Source: Coriaria nepalensis (Eukaryota > Streptophyta > Magnoliopsida > Cucurbitales > Coriariaceae). From it: a stretch of 64,000 nucleotides of DNA. Where the stretch lies: assembly GCA_027186245.1 (NCBI GenBank), contig CP114489.1, forward strand, positions 9,183,501-9,247,500, given 5' to 3'. The notes beneath the pieces are model-generated. The model ran no database searches. It had not been told where the DNA came from and worked only from the letters and a program-made list of their open reading frames with translations. A program made the translations under genes and the position numbers. Of the stretch, positions 1-13,363 are shown piece after piece. Every line of letters begins with the position of its first letter. Positions within the stretch are counted from its first letter, which is position 1.

Positions 1-3000
1 CATTATGGACAAAAATGAAACATTTCTAGGAGGAGTTTGTGGAATATTAGACAAGAGTGCAAGGATTTTCTTAGAATCTATTTTTCTACCTCCAAGTTGT
101 ATAGTCTCTTCAGCAACTTCATGTTAACTGTCTCAGATAACTCCTTGCAGTAGTCAACATATAGTTTTATCAAGGGCTTTGAAACCCATCCTGCCACGGT
201 AACAAATGAAATTTATTATAATACAGCATCAGATAACCGTACTAGAAAATGCATCTTATGCCTGACATATGGATATACCAATACAAAAGACAAATCCCAG
301 CTTCCTCTAGTGCAAATGAAAGCATTTTTGTCCATGATCTCATATATGATACATGGGGTCAGCATACTGCCAAGAGTTACAAACTACACTGCAGCGAAAA
401 CCAATTATTTATATGTTCGAGGGCTGGGACACCTTCAATATAAGTTTATAATGACATTAACAATCGTTCATAAATCTCAAGACAGCTAGATTTGGAAGAT
501 AGAAGTGATCATTGATACCATTGGTTTTTGGTTTGGTAGAATAAACCATCACTCAGATATTCTTTTAGTCTTCCACTGTAAAAAAACCAGAAGATAGTCT
601 CGTTTTGCCCCATAATCTGAGATCAAGTGCACTGCTACAATAAGCAAACTGTCCGGATTTTCTTTCAGAAGACCTGTTCTTTTGATGGAATATACATGCT
701 AAAGGAAAACCCAATCCCTTTAACCTTCTAAAATGGTGTAAATGACATGGTACTGAGTTTAAAATGGATAATAGTATGCTGGGACACAAATATTTAAGAA
801 GACATTTAAGGGGGGAGAAGGAACGAGAAAAGTTACAAACTTACAGTAGCAGAAGAATAAAAATGAATATAGAGTTTTTGTAATACTTGCCATCAATCAC
901 AGCTTCGGTTAGGATATTTCCTCTTTGCTTCTGTTGGGTCTCAAATATCTCCAAGGATTCTAGACCTCTTCCATCATAATTGAGATGCCGAATTACAGGC
1001 AAGAGACCTAATTATAACCAGTGTATAAGCAAAATATTAGCAGTTTAATGGACAGAAATACTTGCAGGGGCAGAGAGAAAAATATGGAAAGGCCATTCTT
1101 ACTTCATCCACCAAGTTCAATTTCTTCAAGTGCTTGCAAATCATATAAAACCGGGTTTCCTCAACATACCAATATGTATTTTTCAACAAAAGAATGTATA
1201 GCTTGTACATTTATTGTTTATAGGCTTAAATGACTAAGGATCTTCAAATTTATCTGGTCTATTATTAGACCCCAAGAATGGCATCCTCCTGTCACTGTGT
1301 GTGTGTAAGTATTTTCAGCAATTTGCTTTAGAACACAAAATCTCAGGCATAATATGTGTCACAGACTTTTGGTATGTATCCCAACTTCCAAGAGCCTTGG
1401 AAACAAGAGCAAGCATGTATTATACTAGTTAGACTTCTTAAATGTTTCCTTCTCCTAGTTCCAAAGAAATTACTAACTCTCATGCGGAAGATATCAATTA
1501 AAGCTAACTCCTTGATGAAATTAAATCACTTTACGTGGATAGGTCATTATCATATGCAGCAATAACTTAGGTACTTGAAAAGCAATGAAAATACAATAGC
1601 AAGTGTCTACCTTCAGATCTCTTTTCCATAGGAAGTTGAATATAGTATAAGCATGCCAGCTCATCCCGAACAGAAGAAATGCTCATCTTATCACCAGTAA
1701 TAAATGGGGTTGCTTCTACATGTATCAGGTTGTTGTCAATCTTGAATGTGATAAATTGCTGCCATTTGTATGAAATATCACATGTCAGAACTGTGCAAGA
1801 GTATAGAGCCAATAACAACAGCATTAAGCAGTATAAACAAGGCACAAAGAGAAACACTCACATCATGCTCATTACCACAAGGATGGAGTTTCAGATGGGC
1901 AGCATCACATTCAGCAAGGTTGGATACACAAACTGCTTCATCATTGCTTGTAGATCTCAAAGGTTTTTCTTTTTGAGTGGCTATATTTGAACTCCTGGAT
2001 TTGTGTGATCCAGTGCTTTCTTCAACATTATCGCAGGACATGATAGGACATTTACAGGCCACTGTTGATATATCCTGCCAAATCAAATTATCAAGTGCTT
2101 AGATACCTAGTTGAATACAAGAGTGATGATATTGCCCTAGGATATCAAAAAAATTTGCTTGCCTGAAATTTACAAGCAGGGCTGCCCCGATATTTTCTAG
2201 TCTTATCTGCAAACAGGTAACAAAACAAATCAACGCTAAGCATCAGTATTAATAAGTCTAAGGCTCAAAGAAGTTTCAATTATAATGACACCCACATTCA
2301 TTGGATGTAAAAACACCCTCTTCTGGCCATGTATGAGGTCTTCCTTTTGACATCATCTCATCAGAACTTTCACCTTCATCATCGGATAAAATTACACGTA
2401 CACGTTTAAGTCGACCAACAGTCTCTTGATTACTAGTTGGTTTGGAAAAGCGTTTTGATGAAAGTCCAGTTAATTTATTAGAAGTATCATGAGTATCCAA
2501 ATTATCCATCTTGTGCGAACTTTTGTTTGAGCGGAGGAGTGAAATCAGAGTTATATCATCATCTGACTCTTCAATGGCAGAAGTAGATTTTAAAGATTTT
2601 TTACTATTACCAGAGTTTCTCATTGATAAGCAGTATTCATCAGACAAACTATCAGACAATTGTTCATTTGCTTCTGTGTCAGTTTCAGAGCAGCAATCCT
2701 CTGCCAATTTTGGTGTTTCAAGATTGCCATTATTTGAGTTCTTTAACTGATCAATTAGAATCTGGAGTCTCCTGCCAAAGGAGAAAAGCGTTATTTAAAC
2801 AGTTTCTTCTGCCCATTATATCTTGAAAAAATAAATGCCATATAAATCTGGACTCCTTGTAATAAAAATGTTGTGACACCTAAATTTGAAAACTTCTCAA
2901 TCTCAACTGTCAGCTTGTGGCATGCAAATTCTATACCATTTTCCTTCTTTATGTCACAGTAAGTTGATAAAAAGAACTTAACATTAAATTACCTGGCCTC

Positions 3001-6000
3001 TTCTATATTGTCAAATCTGATCATGTGGCTATAGTGCATATTCTCAAGGGCTGAGAGCTGGACAGAAGGAAGTTTGGATTCAACAGCAATCCTGTAGTAG
3101 ATGATTAACAAAATTAGAGCATCTTTTACTTTCCCATAAAACCATAAACATATTAAAAAGGATGAGAAAGGTAAATTGAATTTATTATTCTTGTTTTCTT
3201 TTCCATTCCTTCGCTAACTTGTGTGCAAAATTTTACATCATGCAACATGGAACACAACAAGCGATAAACATCGCCCTGATCAAGGTTTCAGATAGTCATT
3301 GCAACATAGACCTGGTTTATTATAATCTTACGCGCTGCATGATGCTCATGAAAGATTAGAAAAAATGGATATAACTAATCCGCACTGCATGATGCTCATG
3401 AGAGATTATAAAAAATGGATATAACTAATTCATATATTAAACTGTTATGTCTTTCAAGAGGAGCTCCTATTAAGAGACTATGTGAGCTAAGAAGCCATCT
3501 TATCCTTTCAAACTAAGGAATGTTGATAAAGACCTGTAGCTCTCTTCAAAAGCATCCAGCGCCTCATTCCACTTACCATCACAGTCCAAAACATCACCAA
3601 TATTAATCTTTGCTAATGCCTGTCCCTGAAATCAAGACCAGAAAATAGTAAATGCAAGCAACCAGGAAATGTGGGAACGTCCTTAAACACAACATTGACA
3701 GGTTGACATATATAACCCTGAAAGTAAGATTTCATTTAACGAGACCAAAGTATCTCTGACTCCAAACAATGATAAACTAAAAATATGATATTTTTATCAG
3801 GTCATAAGCTATTCTTTCCCAAAAGAAACACTAAATAGATTTCATATCAAACAAAATCATAGAAGAACCCAAACAATACCTCCGAGTTACCAATTGACTT
3901 GTATATATCCCAACTCTTCATGTACCATTTGAGTGCTTTTTTAAACTTCCTGAGTTTCTGATATGATTCCCCAATAACCAGATAAGAATCACTTAGCTTT
4001 TCTTTGTCACAAAGTTCACTTGCTATTCTCTTCTTCCTCTTCGCATATTGGTGATGCTAAAACATAGTAATATTAAAAAAATGAGAACATAAAAGTGAAA
4101 AGCATGAGACTAGAGCAGATAAATATGAAATGCATTTTACTCATACTTGTATCTATAGGAGGCCACCTAGATACATTCAGCAAGATGCGCATACAATCAA
4201 ATGTAAAGGGAATTGTCTACATACCAAGCCGCAGCCAGTTTACGTGCAAAACACTGGCCCACAGGCCACAAATATAGACAGCTGTGACAGAAGAATTATA
4301 CTCACACAGAAATGAAAGCCAGTAAATCCGGCACCCGTAAATGCATATCAACTCTTTGCCATGTGTACAAATGAGTTTGAACTTGGACAACAATTTAACT
4401 TTTTGGTAGTAATTTGCATCTAAGCCCAGAGTAAGCCATATTATTGCATTTTTAAGTGTTGGATACTGCCTAGTAGCACTACTACTATAGTTGTTTACAA
4501 TATTTTTACAAATGATTGAAAAACATATATATATATATATATGCATATAGTGAAATATGGTATAACAATAGTATCCAGATACTTGACACATGTATATACG
4601 AAATTGTGAACATTAAAAGCATTATGGCTCCATTCAGAATAAATTGTATTAGAAATAAATATTCAGTGTAAATCTACACTTCCAAGTTAATCAGCTTCCT
4701 ACTTTGAAGAGCAACATAGGTCATAAGAGAAAAACACAAAGAAACTCACTATGTTGGGAAATATTCACCTTCATCCATGCAAAGATCATACTTGATTTTT
4801 CAATGAGACGATCAAGAGCGGAATTTTGCTGTAGTAGACACTTCCGCTCACAAGGTGTGCCTCTTGCATTGACCATGTCTCTCATTAGCTTCTTGAGAGT
4901 TTGTTCTTCTTTTTTTAATTCATCCATAACTTCCATAGCTTGTTTTACAGTTTCAATATTTTGATCAATTTGTGTTGCCAAAGCATCCTCATCCTCCATC
5001 GATCTGGCTAGGTTAAGCGCCTTTTGGTAGCAATGGACTGCATCGTCATACTTTTGAACCTTATAATGTAACTCACCCAGATTAATGTAACCTTTAGCCT
5101 CACCTTGGCAATGCCTAATTTTTTTGCATATCATAATATCTTTCTCAATATGCTTTTGAGCTTCATTCCACATCCTTAGCTCCATATAAACACTTCCAAG
5201 ATTGTGATGTAGCCTACTGCGACCGTCATCATCCTCACTTACTTCTTCTTCATCACAAATCTCTAACGCTTGGATTAGGGTCTTTTGAGCTTCTTCCAAG
5301 TTATCAAGATCCATTTCAAGCATTCCGATGTTATTATGAGCATCAATGTATTCCTTAAGGAAAGAACTTTTGCTAGTTGGTGGATTCTCTTTTATAGTTT
5401 TTGCAAGCTTCATGGACAACTTGAAATACTTTTTGGCATTCCTAACTGAGTAATGATCATTCTCAGATCCTAAAAACATTTCATGATATGTACGACCCAG
5501 TTGAGTGCTTGCCCTCTGCTGCTCAATAAGGTCATTGGCATCTTTAGCTAGCTCTAAATGCTTTTTCTGCAATCAAATACCAAAAATAGGAACTTAAAAC
5601 CTTATCATCAAGTATTTTTACCTTTGCAACTGCACGTTTCATAACTAACATAACCAGAGAAACTAAAGAGACACTTTATTGGTTCAAGCTCTGCAAGAGG
5701 ATGAATATCATAAATAAATAAATATGTAAAAGAGAAACTACTATCACTTCTCCAAAAGAAAATTCGAAATGTTTTTCCTTCCTTAAACCTACCTTTCTCA
5801 CCAAAAATTATTAATTTCAAGACCTCGATTCCTTTCATATTCCCAAAGTTTCCAGAAATTATATACTCATCGTGGTTTGTTCCCTTCCAATCCGTTCTTT
5901 AGTTTCCATTTCCCCAATTAAACTATCATTTTCTACAGTTTTCCCACCATCCAAACAGATCTTACACATCAAAAGAAAAAAAAAATTACCTCCGATATTT

Positions 6001-6285
6001 AAAATCCACTACCTGATAAATAAGAGCATCCTTGAAGAACGCAAGCCGAAGATAGACTTCTCCAAGTGACTGGCAAGTGGCGAGCAAATCCTTCTCGGGC
6101 AAATACTTAACAGAGACCTCGTAATCGATCCTCAGCCATTTGAGAGCTTCTACATACTCTCCTCGATTCTTCAAAATATCGCCGACCACGTTGGCCCACC
6201 TTGCTTCCTCCTGCCGGTTCCCCTCCGCCTTGGCGTTCCGGTACGCCCCCTTCGCCGCGTTCAATTGCGCGTCTTCTCGCGGCAT
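1..6285 (-). CDS. TSK: TONSOKU (TSK/MGOUN3/BRUSHY1), 3'-partial
   Basis: Plant TONSOKU, the TONSL homologue. It is a nuclear protein of replication-coupled repair and chromatin maintenance; its TPR domain is known to read newly deposited histone H3.1. Eleven exons on the minus strand with closing phase: 6013-6285, 4769-5566, 3880-4056, 3534-3625, 2993-3091, 2296-2771, 2163-2206, 1876-2074, 1611-1790, 891-1007 and 90-190, giving 852 residues. Exons 1-5 (residues 1-480) are TPR repeats; the start reads [20 protein letters not shown]. Exon 6 encodes an acidic, Ser-rich linker with [13 protein letters not shown] and [12 protein letters not shown]. Exons 9-11 enter the region before the LRRs ([19 protein letters not shown]). 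The family is about 1300 residues long, so the C-terminal LRRs lie beyond position 1. The introns after exons 7 and 10 begin with GCAAG, not GT. The exon 8 3' end was chosen at GTAATG because it alone keeps frame with exon 9. Intron 10 (191-890) and the other introns hold no further gene. Confidence 0.94.
3332..3431. repeat. 50-bp tandem duplication in TSK intron 4
   Basis: Two adjacent copies of a 50-bp unit containing CTGCATGATGCTCATGA lie in the intron between TSK exons 4 and 5. The shared core starts at 3335 and again at 3385, with a few substitutions. This looks like a simple local duplication with no sign of function. Confidence 0.8.
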
Positions 6286-7651
6286 TTCTTTGTTCGCTGA
6301 TGAATCTAACGATTACAGTTTCGAGTTTTCAGGATCGAAGATTCTCTTTGCTCGAAGGGGGTATTACACCGATTTGAGTACTTGAGGGTTTCCCTCTCTC
6401 GAAATATTTCGAGTGCGAAGTAATTTTCCCGCCAAAAGGCTTTTACTTTTTTCCCTTTTTTCCCCCCTCAAATTTGTTCAGTAAATTAGGATTTACTCTC
6501 TCTCATGTTTCTTATACGCACTCTAATTTTTGTAAAAACTAAAATAAAACTTCTATTTTTTTTTTCTAAATTTAAATTATCGTATAAATGATAATTAATT
6601 TTTAAAATATTCTAAAATTTTAATAACTGCCTAAAATTTAAATTTTAAACTATAATAAATATTTAAAATTTAAATAAATTTATTATAAATTTTTAATTTT
6701 TTTAATTGATGGATTTCAAATTATTAAACCGGTTCAATATAATTTAATTCAATTCATAAAAATTTAAAAATTATGAAAAAAATAGAAAAAAATTTCTAAT
6801 TTCTTGAAGAAAAAAAATTGTTTTAATTTCTTTTAAAAAAAATAGAAATTCAATTCTATTTTTTGCAAAATAACCTATAAATTTTTTGGACATTTATTAT
6901 AATTTAAGTTTAATTCTTAAGTATTTATTATAATTTTTAAAATTTCGAGAGGTTAATTATAATTTTATAAAGTCTTAGGATTAATCATTATTTCTCCAAA
7001 CAAAGACGAAAACAATATTCTAATTTTTTTTTAAATATATATATATATTCTAATTATCAAAATTATATAAATTTTATAGTTAATATAAAATATTTGGAAT
7101 GATAAATCATAATTTACCAAATATTATATTATCTTTTGATTTTGGGAATATTATATCATCTTCCTCAAATTTCTTTCTCTTTTATTTATTTTTTTATTTT
7201 ATTTGATAATTCGAATGGATTATATAATAATAATTAAAAATTAAATTTAAACCATATTTATTACCCCCACATGGTTAATTCCACAAGCTTTCATATTATA
7301 TTTTATATATATATATAATTCATATATTATAGAGACTGATTGTCAAACCTATATAAATTGAGAAGAAACAATTCCTCAACTCAATAAATATTTTCAAAAT
7401 AAAAATCATCTTCAATAATTAATATAACCATTTGTTGTTAATATCAAATGATGTACACATTACCTACTAATGAAAAGAAAAAAAGAAAAAAAAAATTATG
7501 GCATCATAAAATCAGATCAAAAAACTTAAGAGGTAAGATATTAGGAGCACAAAGAAATATTTCTTCTCTGTCCTCCACAACACATGTTTATCTACAGTTG
7601 AAAGAATTTCCTTTGGGAAGAAGAAGAACAAATAATACTACAAGTGGGATT
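6286..7651. other. Intergenic: TSK 5' flank and WNK 3' flank
   Basis: This is the TSK promoter and 5'UTR side (about 6286-6480) followed by very AT-rich DNA rich in poly-T and TTTAAA-like runs. The last 100 bases or so before 7652 should be the WNK 3'UTR. No convincing gene is seen on either strand; the reading frame at 7448-7663 is Lys-rich low-complexity sequence. Confidence 0.7.
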
Positions 7652-10600
7652 TTAGCAAAATGATCCAGACTTTTTCCGAGACAACCTTCTTCTTGTCTCC
7701 TTGATAGCTTCTTCCTTCTTTTTGTAGACTTCTTTCATAGCCTCTTCAAACTGCAGTTCAATCATTCCCAACTCCAGTGTCAACTCCTCTTCTTCTTCTT
7801 CTTCTTCTTCTTCTTCTTCTTCTTCTTCTTCTTCTTCTTCTTCTTCATCATCATCATCACCACCACCATCGTCGTCAGACAAACCGGATGCACTGGTTGC
7901 ATAAGGAAAGAACTGGTTCCCACCGGAAGGAATATCATTATCCAAAACCTTGCTATTATAGGGAGGGGAAGATGGGCCCATTTCATACCTAGATTGATGC
8001 AAATCCAAAGACCCAGTGGACCCGGCTGAAATATATAAATCAATAGAGTAATTTCCATCATACTCATCGGAGGTTGCAGAAACATAAGACATTTCTGACC
8101 ACCTGTCCTCTACCTTTGAACTAGGCATAATCTCATTCAGTTTTTCTTCTAGTGGTGGAATCAATCCAGGGAAAGGGGGAGGTTTATTAGGGATAAATTG
8201 TGAGGTTGAAGCATTATTAGAATTATTGCACGACTCGCAATCCTCAGGGTGAGATTTAGGTGGAGTTTCTATGGGGTTTTTCACTTGAGATTGTGTCTCA
8301 TGAGCTAGAGGAGTTAGTCTACCTCTTGGAGGAATTAAATGCTCTATATGAACACAAGGTTTCCAATTGGGTACCAAGTTTATTAATAACAAGTCAATTA
8401 ATTCTGCAATGAGCGTGACGTTCTGATGAGCAAGTTGTAGTTGCACAACCATTTCGCTCGAAACAGAGAGAGCTGTATCACTGTCTAGGTAGAATATAAA
8501 ATGGATGTTCCTAGCACGACCTGCATCTGTAGAAATAATTTATCATATAAGAGCAGACCCATAAAATATTTAGGGCGGGCAAAATTTAAAATTTCCATAC
8601 AAATTTTCATGGGTGTATCGTATGGAAACTAAAAAAATAGGAGTATATATTACTATAAGATAAAAATTTTATAGAGATACTTTTGAAAATAAAAGTGGGC
8701 AAATTTGTATGATTAACAAAATTTTGAGGGAATATTTTACAAATCCTACCGAAACTTGGGGTGAATCTATAATTTTGACAAGGCAAGGGTAGGCAATAAC
8801 CAACGTTTTATCCGCCGCTAATGTTATATATACTTCTCACAGAAAAGATATCAACACTTGGATTTAAATTACGATTTAAACTTAGATTATGAACCAAACC
8901 TGGAAATAGCTGACCAGTAATATCTGTTATTCGGAAAATTACTGATACTGAGTTGTCATCATGTTGTTCACCTTTTAAGATGAATAAAATCCCTCTCTTG
9001 GACCTCTGAACCTCTACACCAGCAGATTGGGGCCCACCCTCAACAGAAGCATCGAATGTAGTGATAGCAGGGGGTTCACCATCACTATCTGCATCCAGAA
9101 GTCTATTTCGTGCACTAGCAGGTCCTTCTGACATCAAACAACGATCTCCAAAGGCTCCCGTTTTGGGAAGAACAATATCAGGAAGTGGAAGAGGACGGTT
9201 TCTTACTGTTCCATTTGCTTGGAGAAAAGGATCCATTAGAAGCTCCTTAGCTGATAATCTCTGAGATGCAGGTACTAGACATTTCTCAATAAATCGTTTT
9301 GTATCTGGATCCTTCACTTTAGATAGAGCAGCAGGCTTTATTCCCTATAAAATCTTTAGATATTAGGTGAATCCACGCATATAGCTTCTTTGTATAGGCA
9401 AAAGGTAAAAATAGGGTGTCAACAAGGATGGAAAACTCACAGATGTGACTTTCTTGTATATCTGGGCAGAGTTTCTACACTCACTATATGGATATTCAAA
9501 AGTCACCATCTCTAGCATGCACATTCCAAATGAATATATGTCAGCCAACTCATTGTAATTCTCATCGTATAGCTCAGGTGCCATAAACTCAGGCGTACCT
9601 ACATTGATAAAATCAAGAATTTAGTTATAGCAAATGTAAAAGTATACTCAATGCAGTAAGACATCAGTTTTCCTAATTAGAGTGAGAAGGATTCAAAGCA
9701 GAATTACATTAAATAAAAAGCATACCACTTATATTCACTTAAGCTTCATTTGGTTAAGCAGTCAAAAGTGGAGTTTCATTAAAATAACATGTAGAGAAGA
9801 TTTTGTGGCCCCTTGGTTAGATTTTTGGGCCTAAACTAATTTTTGTGGGACCAAAATGGAAATAGTTTTAATCCTGCATTTCAAACTTTTGTCCAAGTGG
9901 AGTTGAAAAGAAGCAATCTCACTCTGTATATATGTATATGAATGTATATACAAGGCTATGAGGTACTTCAAGAACCATGCTTTACATAATGGCATCATTT
10001 ATGTGAAGGGAAGAAAATATGTACCAATCACACTTGAGGCAGTGTCCTGCTGCATAACAGTTGCCAACCCAAGGTCTCCAATTTTAACCTCTCCTTGATT
10101 ACCATTGATAAATATGTTATCACACTTCAAATCCCTATGTATAATTGGTGGATTGTGACTATGGAGGTAGTTCAAACCCATCAAAATCTGCCTTGCCCAT
10201 CCCTTAACTGCTTTCAATTCAACATTCTTGTGTTTCTTACGGTACCTATTAAGAATTACATACACTAGGTTGAAGTATAACCCCTCTATGCAGGATAGAG
10301 TAACGAACTTAAACAGACAAGGGAAAGAAAATAAGCATACTGTCTGAGGCTGCCAGAGGTAAACAACTCGGTAATAATGTTAACAGTCTTGTTTTTATCA
10401 TCAATCCATGAATTGTAGAATTGCACAATGTTATTATGCTTTAATGACTTCAAAAGGTGCACTTCTGAGTGCAGCCTTTCCAAGTCGTCTGGTGACTGCA
10501 GCACCTCGTCAATTCGAACTTGGTTCCATGCTACTTCAAGTCCATTAACTTCATCAAATGCCTTGTAACTTACCAGATGTAAAATTAAGGAAAACATACA

Positions 10601-11510
10601 ATAACAAAAGAATAACTTGCATAATATGATTCTTTCTCATTCCAACGCAAAAGTTCACTACATTTAGGCTGAAACTGGCATACAGATTTGAAAGCAGCAG
10701 GGACATGGATTCTCCTCTTAACTGCCACTTGAAAGAGACTTTACCAAATTGCTAATTACCATATATCTGCCAATTGTCCAGCCAAAAAGTTTAAATTTTT
10801 AATCTTAGTAGGTAAAATGAAGACTTAGAAAATATGCATTCCATGCTTCTTTAGTCTGAAAACCCTCAACAAAGAATGAAGAATCTAGCAATAGGTTAAC
10901 AGAGAAGACAATTACAAAGAAAGCAAAGATGAGGATTTTTAGAAACTTGAATGACCACCTCGTTTCCTATAGCATAGTTGGCGTCATTTGACACATAACA
11001 AGGATACACTGTCTTGAAAGCACCTTTCCCAAGCACATCCTTGTACTGTCAGAAACCATAATCAATAGAACAAATTACTTGTGATGAACCAGAAAACAAC
11101 CAAATAAATATTACAGGAAATAAATATAGCATTCCTCTGGAAAAAAAAGGGAACAAAGAGGAATTGTTGTGATAGTCTTTGTTTTCTAGTTATTTGATAA
11201 CACAACGAACAAGAAAATACACTTACGGAGGGGGTTTCCTTTAATGAGAATACTTTCACTTTACTTAAAAGAAGAAAAAAAAGAAAAGAAAAAAACACAC
11301 TCTTACCATTCAGTAGATCGAACATTTAATTATCTTTCCCATCCATATATTTTCTTATCAGATAAAATAAGCAAACAGAAGCCTGTAAATTAAAAGAATA
11401 AAATAGAAAAGTACCTGAATGTAGAGGCAAGTCGGATCAATGTCAAGAATATCTGGATCAGGAGGCTCTGCATGACTGCCAGCATCTTCTTCCGATTCAG
11501 CCAAAGACAT
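7652..11510 (-). CDS. WNK8: WNK (with-no-lysine) Ser/Thr protein kinase, WNK8-like
   Basis: Plant WNK kinase of the WNK8/WNK10 type, a soluble Ser/Thr kinase linked to ion, osmotic and sugar signalling. Seven coding exons: 11415-11510, 11008-11045, 10341-10568, 10025-10245, 9441-9598, 8900-9344 and 7652-8520, giving 684 aa. The Gly loop is G38-V45 (GKGAFKTV), and K43 is the WNK-type catalytic lysine. The usual subdomain II lysine is replaced in EVAWNQV (N60), the family hallmark. Catalytic HRDLKCDN has D159; DLG is at 178-180; [13 protein letters not shown] follows. After the kinase comes the OSR1-C-like region ([18 protein letters not shown], exons 6-7). The C-terminal tail has four Asp and 21 Glu (residues about 617-641), then a charged helix. 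Exon 2 is only 38 bp and cuts the Gly loop. The protein is longer than Arabidopsis WNK8 (563 aa). The numbered orthology is uncertain; the family is certain. Confidence 0.93.
7787..7858 (-). repeat. Coding GAA/GAT microsatellite in WNK
   Basis: Nineteen consecutive TTC (GAA on the coding strand) and four ATC (GAT) triplets run uninterrupted inside WNK exon 7. With two flanking GAG codons they encode 21 Glu after 4 Asp. The purity of the array implies recent length change by slippage. Confidence 0.95.
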
Positions 11511-11519
11511 CCTTCTACC

Positions 11520-12122
11520 CTAAGGCTAATCAACTCTTAAATCTGACAGACATTCTATCAAATTATTGTATGACAAATAATGAAATATATATAAATATAT
11601 TTCAGAAGGATTGTGGCAGCTAAAACGTACGGTTCAATAACCAAAACCCCCAAATGTTATCCGAATTTAAAAATAATAATAATAATAGAATAAATTCAAA
11701 TTCAAATAATCCAAAAAATAAAATGATCAAGCAATGTTTCTGAAAAATACAATAAAAACATACGTCGCCTAGATTGAGGCCCAATCTCACACATTCAAAA
11801 CCCTAACCTACTTTTCTAGGTTAAGCTGATATTGATCCGAAAATTTTGATTCTAGGCTGATAATATCCGTTGAAATCTACAATTCCGGAATAAAGACTAA
11901 CATAACATTCCACTCTCATAGATAAAACTCAAATAAAAATATCAATCTGAAGAATCGAATTCAAGTTTTAGCTTCTGAATGTGAAATGCATTGAATTCTA
12001 AATGAAAATTGGATTGAAAGGAACAATCCAGTATATATATATAGCAAATCAAGATTATAAACAGAGCCAGAAAGCTAATGACAATTGACAAACGAAGAAA
12101 CTGGAATTTTTTGAGCCCGTAC
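11520..12122 (-). other. 5'UTR intron of the WNK gene
   Basis: On the minus strand a consensus donor (CAG then GTACGG) lies at 12122 and an acceptor (CCTTAG) ends at 11520, nine bases before the WNK ATG at 11510. A leader exon of roughly 12123-12380, ending upstream in CT-repeat DNA, is therefore likely. This is inferred from splice motifs only. Confidence 0.6.
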
Positions 12123-12399
12123 CTGGACAGAGCACCCTGTTCTTAATGAAATCGAGCTACGAAGAGAATTAAAAATGAGAGCGACGGAGAGAAACAGAAA
12201 CCCTTATCCTAAAGAGGAATTTAAGACATCTGATATTCGCAAGTGCATATGAAATCGAGAGAGATCAAACAAGAGTCCAATTGCATCAATCCATAACAAC
12301 CACCTCGCAGGCTCACATGGCTCAAAGCAGAGCAACCCCTCTCTCTCTCTCTCTCGAAAAACTCTCTCTCACTAAAAGCCGCGAAAGCTCTGCTAGGTG

Positions 12400-13320
12400 A
12401 TCCACGACGTATATTTGTACTTATATCCCATCCGGCTATTTCAATTTTCTTCTCTACTTATTTACCTTTCTTAATTCCAACGGTCCTATGGACGTTTGTT
12501 CAGTATCTCATACCCATTAAGATACGTGGGACATTGTGATTGGTAAGTAGAGAAATAAGTCGTTGACTAATACGTTACGTGTTTGCCATGTATTAGGTAT
12601 ATGACGAATCTATGATGAAGCGGTGAGTAGGAGATTATAAAACTGTGGGCCTTAGATATCCAGACTAGCCCAACGGGGGAGAACCGAGGAGAGAAAATAC
12701 AATGGGATTTGTTAATTTGATTACTGAGAAATTTTGGTATCGGTATTTCTAGATATTTATTATATGTATATATAAATATTATATTTAATTGTAATATAAG
12801 ATTATATATATATATATATGAATTGATCTGATTATTAATTATCATGAAATTAAGTTATTATAGAGATTATTAACTATCGTCCTCTATTTTATTAAAATTA
12901 AAAATTAATTTTTAAAATTATTAAATTTTATAACTAAATCATTAAATCCTCACCTTAAATATTATAAAAATTAAAATTTTCTTTATAATTATTAAAAATT
13001 TATAAATTATATATAATCATTTCTTACTTGCCTTTTTATTTCTTATTCCGCTCCTGATTTTAATAAATCAAAATGCAACTCTTTTATTTAATTTAATTAT
13101 TAAATACATTTATTTTATTTATATTTCTTTTAATATTTTTTTTATTATTTATAGAGATATTATTATAGTATAATACGGATTACATAATAATAATATATTT
13201 ATGTTTTCAATGCCATACACTTGGTTATTTTACTGGATTTTTTTTTCTCTATGAATAAATTAAGTAAAAATAAAAAATAAAAATAATAAGTAAATTAATT
13301 AAAATATATTACTCTTATTT

Positions 13321-13363
<43 letters not shown>

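Noticed and set aside
7777..7992. Plus-strand frame with poly-Leu and poly-His
   Set aside because: It is the antisense of the WNK Glu/Asp microsatellite.
9740..9915. Possible MITE in the WNK intron between exons 4 and 5
   Set aside because: TTCATTTGGTTAAGC-type sequence occurs, but no clean inverted ends or flanking duplication.
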